A stretch of 64,000 nt of DNA from Streptomyces sp. NBC_01275 (GTDB lineage Bacteria > Actinomycetota > Actinomycetes > Streptomycetales > Streptomycetaceae), in contig NZ_JAPEOZ010000001.1 of the NCBI RefSeq assembly GCF_026340655.1, positions 4,278,001 to 4,342,000 on the forward strand. Direction: 5' to 3'. Numbering within the stretch: the stretch's first letter is position 1; the number at the start of each line of letters is the position of its first letter. Shown piece by piece: positions 59,837 to 64,000 of the stretch. Under the pieces are notes generated by a model that saw nothing but the letters and a program-made list of their open reading frames with translations, was not told the origin of the DNA and did not search any database. A program made the translations under genes and the position numbers.

Positions 59837-62800
59837 TCAGGGCTGTTTCGGGGGTGGTGGGGTTCGAAGATCGGTTCCGGTCAGCCTAGGAGGTCGCCCC
59901 CGGCCGCCCGGTCCTTCCTCTTCCCCCTCTGCCAGCCCTTCTGCCAGCACCTCCGCCAGATGGCTCCCCCGCACCCCGGCCAGCTGCTCCAGCTGTGTCC
60001 GGCAGGAGAAGCCGTCCGCCAGGACCACCGCCCCCTGCGGGGCGTCCCGTACGGCCGGCAGCAACTGTTCCTCCGCGCAGGCCGCCGACACCTCGAAGTG
60101 GCCTTCCTCGAAACCGAAGTTGCCGGCGAGGCCGCAGCACCCCCCGCTCAACTCACCGCCGATCCCCGCGGCCTCGCGCAGTCGCCGCTCGGCCCCGTCG
60201 CCCAGGACCGCGTGCTGGTGGCAGTGGGTCTGCCCGACCGCCGGACGGTCCACCCGGGGCGGGGTCCATTCGGGGGCGTGTCGCTCCAGGGCCTCCGCGA
60301 AGGTCAGGACGCGGGCGGCGAGGCGGGCCGCACGCGGGTCGTCGTGCAGCAGCTCGGGCAGATCGGTGCGCAGGGCGGCCGCGCAGCTCGGCTCCAGGAC
60401 GACGACCGGGGCGGCCGTCTCCAGCACCGGTTCCATCAGGTCGAGGGTGCGGCGCAGCACTGCGCGCGCGTGATCGAGCTGACCGGTGGAGACGTACGTC
60501 AGTCCGCAGCAGACCCGCCCCCGCCGGGCGGTCAGCAGCGCGCCCGGGAACCGGGACCGGCCGTCCCCCACCGGCCGCCCGCGCATCCGCAGGGTCGGCG
60601 GCAGCGCCACCCGCAGCCCGGCCGCCTCCAGCACCCGTACGGCGGCCCGACCGACGGACGGGGAGAGGTGCTCGGTGAAGGTGTCGGGCCACAGGACTAC
60701 GAGGTCACCGAGACCGCCCGGACCGCCTAGATCCCCCGGACCACCGAGATCCCCCGGACCACCGAGATCGCCCGGACCGCCGAGATCGCCGAGACCGGTG
60801 CCGCTGCCGTCACTGGTGCCGTCGCCGCTGCCGTCACCGCTGCCGCTGCCTGCACCCGTGTGCACGGGCGGGCGTGCGCGCCACCACCCGCTGAACGTCT
60901 CCCGCGCGAGCCGCGGAATCCCCCGCTCCGGTGCGATGCCGCCCAGCCGCTTGGCGACGCGGGCCAGCGGGCCGACGGAGGCCAGCGCGTTGAGCACGGC
61001 CGCCGCCCGCAGTCGGCTCGCCCAGCGCAGCCACACCGGCAGCCGGCCCATGCTGTAGTGGGCGGCCGGACGCCGCCGCCCCTCGTAGTGGTGGTGGAGG
61101 AACTCCGCCTTGTACGTGGCCATGTCGACCTCGACCGGGCAGTCGGAGCGGCAGCCCTTGCAGGACAGGCACAGGTCGAGGGCGTCGCGGACCTCCGTCG
61201 ACCGCCAGCCGTCGGTGACCAGCTCGCCGGCGAGCATCTCGTGCAGCAGGCGGGCACGCCCGCGCGTGGAGTGCTCCTCCCGACCCGTCGCGCGAAACGA
61301 CGGGCACATCACGGCCGACCCGGTCACCGTCGTCGTACGGCACTTGGCGACGCCGACGCAGCGGCGGACGGCCGCGGAGAAGTCGCCGGCGTCGCCGGGG
61401 TAGCCGAAGGCCACGTCGACGGGTTCGCGGGGCAGGACGGCGAAGCGGAGGTCGGCGTCGAGGGGTGCGGGGCGGACCAGCATCCCCGGGTTGAGCAGGT
61501 CGTCCGGGTCCCAGACGCCCTTGGCCCGCTCGAAGAGGGCGACCATGTCGGCCCCGTACATCTTGGGTAGCAGTTCGGCGCGGGCCTGGCCGTCGCCGTG
61601 CTCCCCGGAGAGCGAGCCGCCGTGGGCGACGACCAGCTCGGCGAGCTCCTCGGAGAAGCGGCGGAAACGGCCGACGCCCGCCGCCGTCAGCAGGTCGAAG
61701 TCGATGCGGACGTGGATGCAGCCGTCCCCGAAGTGCCCGTAAGGGGTGCCGCGCAGGCCGTGGGCGGACAGCAGCCCCCGGAAGTCCCGCAGATACGCGC
61801 CGAGCCGGACGGGCGGCACCGCGCAGTCCTCCCAGCCGGGCCAGGCCTCGGAGCCGTCCGGCATCCGGGTCGCCGTACCGCTCGCGTCCTCACGGACGCG
61901 CCACAGCGCCCGTTGGGCGGTCTCCTCCGTGACCACGATCGCGTCCACGACGTCCGCCGCCCGCACGATCGCCTCCGCACGCGCGCGTGCCTGCGCCGTC
62001 GACTCCCCGCCCGTCTCCACGAACAGCCAGGCCCCGCCCCGCGGCAGCCCCGCCGTCGACGGCACCAGATCGGCCGCCATCCCCTCCACCGTCAGCGGCC
62101 CGTACGGCAGCAGGCCGGCCGCTGCCTCGGCGGCGGCGGCCTCGTCGGCGTACCCCAGGACCGCGAGCGCACGCGCGCGTGGAGCCTCCACGAGGTCGAC
62201 GACCGCCTCCGTCAGCACGGCCAGCGTGCCCTCCGAGCCGCAGAAGGAACGGGCCACGTCGACGCCCTTCTCGGGCAGCAGGGCGTCCAGCGCATACCCG
62301 GAGATACGGCGGGGCAGCTCGGGGAATCCGGTGCGCAGCCGCGCCAGGTCCCCCTCGACCAGCGCGCGCAGCCCGTCCGGGGCTCCCGCCCACCCCCTGC
62401 CCAGCCGCAGCCGCTGCCCGCGCGCGGTGACGACGGCCAGCTCGCGCACGCTGTCCGCGGTCGTCCCCCACGCCACCGAGTGGGAGCCGCACGAGTTGTT
62501 GCCGATCATCCCGCCGAGCGTGCAGCGGCTGTGGGTGGCGGGGTCGGGACCGAAGCGCAGCCCGTGCGGGGCGGCGGCCTCCTGGAGCCGGTCGAGGACG
62601 AGGCCGGGCTGGACGACGGCGGTCCGCGCCTCGGGGTCCAGGCCGACCAGCCGGTTCAGATGCCGGGTGAAGTCCAGCACCACGCCCGTGCCCGTCGCCT
62701 GCCCCGCGATCGACGTCCCGCCGCCGCGCGCCACGACCGGCACTCCGTGCGCCCGGCACACCTCCAGCACGGCCGCCACGTCGTCGGCGTCCCGCGGCGC

Positions 62801-62935
62801 GACGACGCCCAGGGGGACCCGGCGGTAGTTGGACGCGTCCATGGTGACGAGCGCGCGGGCCATGACGCCGAAGTCCACGTCACCCCGGACGGCACGCCGC
62901 AGCTCGCCCGCCAGCTCCAGCTCCGATTCCGACAT
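59837..62935 (-). CDS. Fused FAD-linked oxidase / Fe-S (GlcD-GlcF-like) dehydrogenase
   Basis: 1032 residues. The N-terminal 500 residues are an FAD_binding_4/oxidase unit (VVARGGGTSIAGQATGTGVV, GMIGNNSCGSHSVAWGTTAD, SGEHGDGQARAELLPKMYG). Then come two 4Fe-4S motifs (CVGVAKC and LCLSCKGCRSDCPVEVDM) and two CCG domains (RVCCGLTYVSTG, GGCCGLAGNFGFEEGHFE). This is the one-polypeptide form of D-lactate/2-hydroxyacid dehydrogenases. Between the parts a Gly/Ser/Asp-rich linker contains 18-base repeats. Probably membrane-associated and feeding electrons to quinone. The C-terminus after AEVLAEGLAEGEEEG is disordered. Confidence 0.9.
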   Translation of the reverse strand: MSESELELAGELRRAVRGDVDFGVMARALVTMDASNYRRVPLGVVAPRDADDVAAVLEVCRAHGVPVVARGGGTSIAGQATGTGVVLDFTRHLNRLVGLDPEARTAVVQPGLVLDRLQEAAAPHGLRFGPDPATHSRCTLGGMIGNNSCGSHSVAWGTTADSVRELAVVTARGQRLRLGRGWAGAPDGLRALVEGDLARLRTGFPELPRRISGYALDALLPEKGVDVARSFCGSEGTLAVLTEAVVDLVEAPRARALAVLGYADEAAAAEAAAGLLPYGPLTVEGMAADLVPSTAGLPRGGAWLFVETGGESTAQARARAEAIVRAADVVDAIVVTEETAQRALWRVREDASGTATRMPDGSEAWPGWEDCAVPPVRLGAYLRDFRGLLSAHGLRGTPYGHFGDGCIHVRIDFDLLTAAGVGRFRRFSEELAELVVAHGGSLSGEHGDGQARAELLPKMYGADMVALFERAKGVWDPDDLLNPGMLVRPAPLDADLRFAVLPREPVDVAFGYPGDAGDFSAAVRRCVGVAKCRTTTVTGSAVMCPSFRATGREEHSTRGRARLLHEMLAGELVTDGWRSTEVRDALDLCLSCKGCRSDCPVEVDMATYKAEFLHHHYEGRRRPAAHYSMGRLPVWLRWASRLRAAAVLNALASVGPLARVAKRLGGIAPERGIPRLARETFSGWWRARPPVHTGAGSGSGDGSGDGTSDGSGTGLGDLGGPGDLGGPGDLGGPGDLGGPGGLGDLVVLWPDTFTEHLSPSVGRAAVRVLEAAGLRVALPPTLRMRGRPVGDGRSRFPGALLTARRGRVCCGLTYVSTGQLDHARAVLRRTLDLMEPVLETAAPVVVLEPSCAAALRTDLPELLHDDPRAARLAARVLTFAEALERHAPEWTPPRVDRPAVGQTHCHQHAVLGDGAERRLREAAGIGGELSGGCCGLAGNFGFEEGHFEVSAACAEEQLLPAVRDAPQGAVVLADGFSCRTQLEQLAGVRGSHLAEVLAEGLAEGEEEGPGGRGRPPRLTGTDLRTPPPPKQP
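60702..60790. repeat. 18-bp in-frame repeats in the oxidoreductase linker
   Basis: Repeats of the type CCGAGATCCCCCGGACCA encode six-residue Gly-Asp-Leu-Gly-Gly-Pro units between the Fe-S and CCG domains. Confidence 0.85.
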
Positions 62936-62944
62936 GCGTCCAGC

Positions 62945-63022
62945 AAATCAGCCCGTCCGGCGTTTGAGGACGAGGCCCGTCCAAGGCCGAAGCGGGGTCT
63001 GGGGGCGGCAGCCCCGGGAACG
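62945..63022. repeat. Dispersed Streptomyces intergenic repeat
   Basis: Contains CAGCCCGTCCGGCGTTTGAG then GACGAGGCC, GGCCGAAGCGGGGTCTGGGG and a GGCAGCCCCGGG end, a common intergenic element of Streptomyces genomes. It lies between the divergent oxidoreductase and serC genes. Confidence 0.8.
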
Positions 63023-63093
63023 GCGACCAGAACGGCGACCAAAACGCCGTCTCACCCGACGGACCAGGTTTCACGCAGGTTTCCCCCACCGGC

Positions 63094-64000
<907 letters not shown>

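Overview
The window is high-GC actinobacterial chromosome, almost certainly Streptomyces. Evidence for this includes strong GC bias at third codon positions, GTG/TTG starts, a DmdR1-type iron regulator, an RRHVD-type sulfur leader peptide, an EF-hand calerythrin-like protein, STAS/HATPase/sigma/anti-sigma regulators, and several copies of intergenic repeats known to be scattered through Streptomyces genomes. From memory, the gene order from serC through the acyl-CoA carboxylase cluster, citrate synthase and dmdR1 matches the S. coelicolor SCO4366-SCO4395 neighbourhood. No tRNA, rRNA, CRISPR array, insertion sequence or prophage was seen.

Layout. 1-19947 is an acyl-CoA catabolic region: NDP-forming acyl-CoA synthetase, PaaG-like isomerase/hydratase, flavin reductase, two MFS transporters, a GlxA-type regulator, alcohol dehydrogenase, three acyl-CoA dehydrogenases (two adjacent and possibly one heteromer), SDR, cyclase, amidohydrolase and AMP-forming ligase. 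Four 17-bp palindromes of one type (consensus TCTGACGGNCCGTCAGA) precede transcription units here, suggesting one TetR-like regulator encoded elsewhere. 19982-23499 carries an EF-hand protein, a STAS protein, and a sigma factor translationally coupled to a zinc-finger anti-sigma factor. 23528-30848 holds purU, a lipoprotein solute-binding protein, a repeat-rich membrane protein, a TPR regulator and a prim-pol-like protein. 30992-34381 holds a two-gene ABC exporter whose permease has an apparent frameshift, then an alpha/beta hydrolase lacking its nucleophilic Ser.

34382-42709 contains dmdR1 with a long antiparallel ORF, a SIS protein, a PAS/GAF-like sensor, GNAT, a 2OG-Fe(II) oxygenase preceded by a promoter, two tiny ORFs and a strongly structured RNA, then citrate synthase and pdxH. 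43475-53701 (minus) is an operon-like run: MDMPI-fold protein, AtuA-like protein, methylcrotonyl/geranyl-type acyl-CoA carboxylase beta and alpha, acyl-CoA dehydrogenase, 4CL-type ligase, LiuC/AtuE-type hydratase and TetR. A perfect 14-bp palindrome lies in front of the first gene. The set reads as a branched acyl-CoA (isoprenoid-like) degradation route. 53833-64000 holds hypotheticals, an EamA permease, a half-size ABC exporter, a 40-residue Pro/Lys peptide with terminator, a FemX-like ligase, a fused FAD/Fe-S oxidoreductase and the start of serC.

The most interesting items are the structured RNA plus leader peptides at 39044-39437, the shared palindromes, the Atu-like operon, the ORF opposite dmdR1, and a pattern in which stop codons of at least five genes lie inside short duplicated or tandem repeats.
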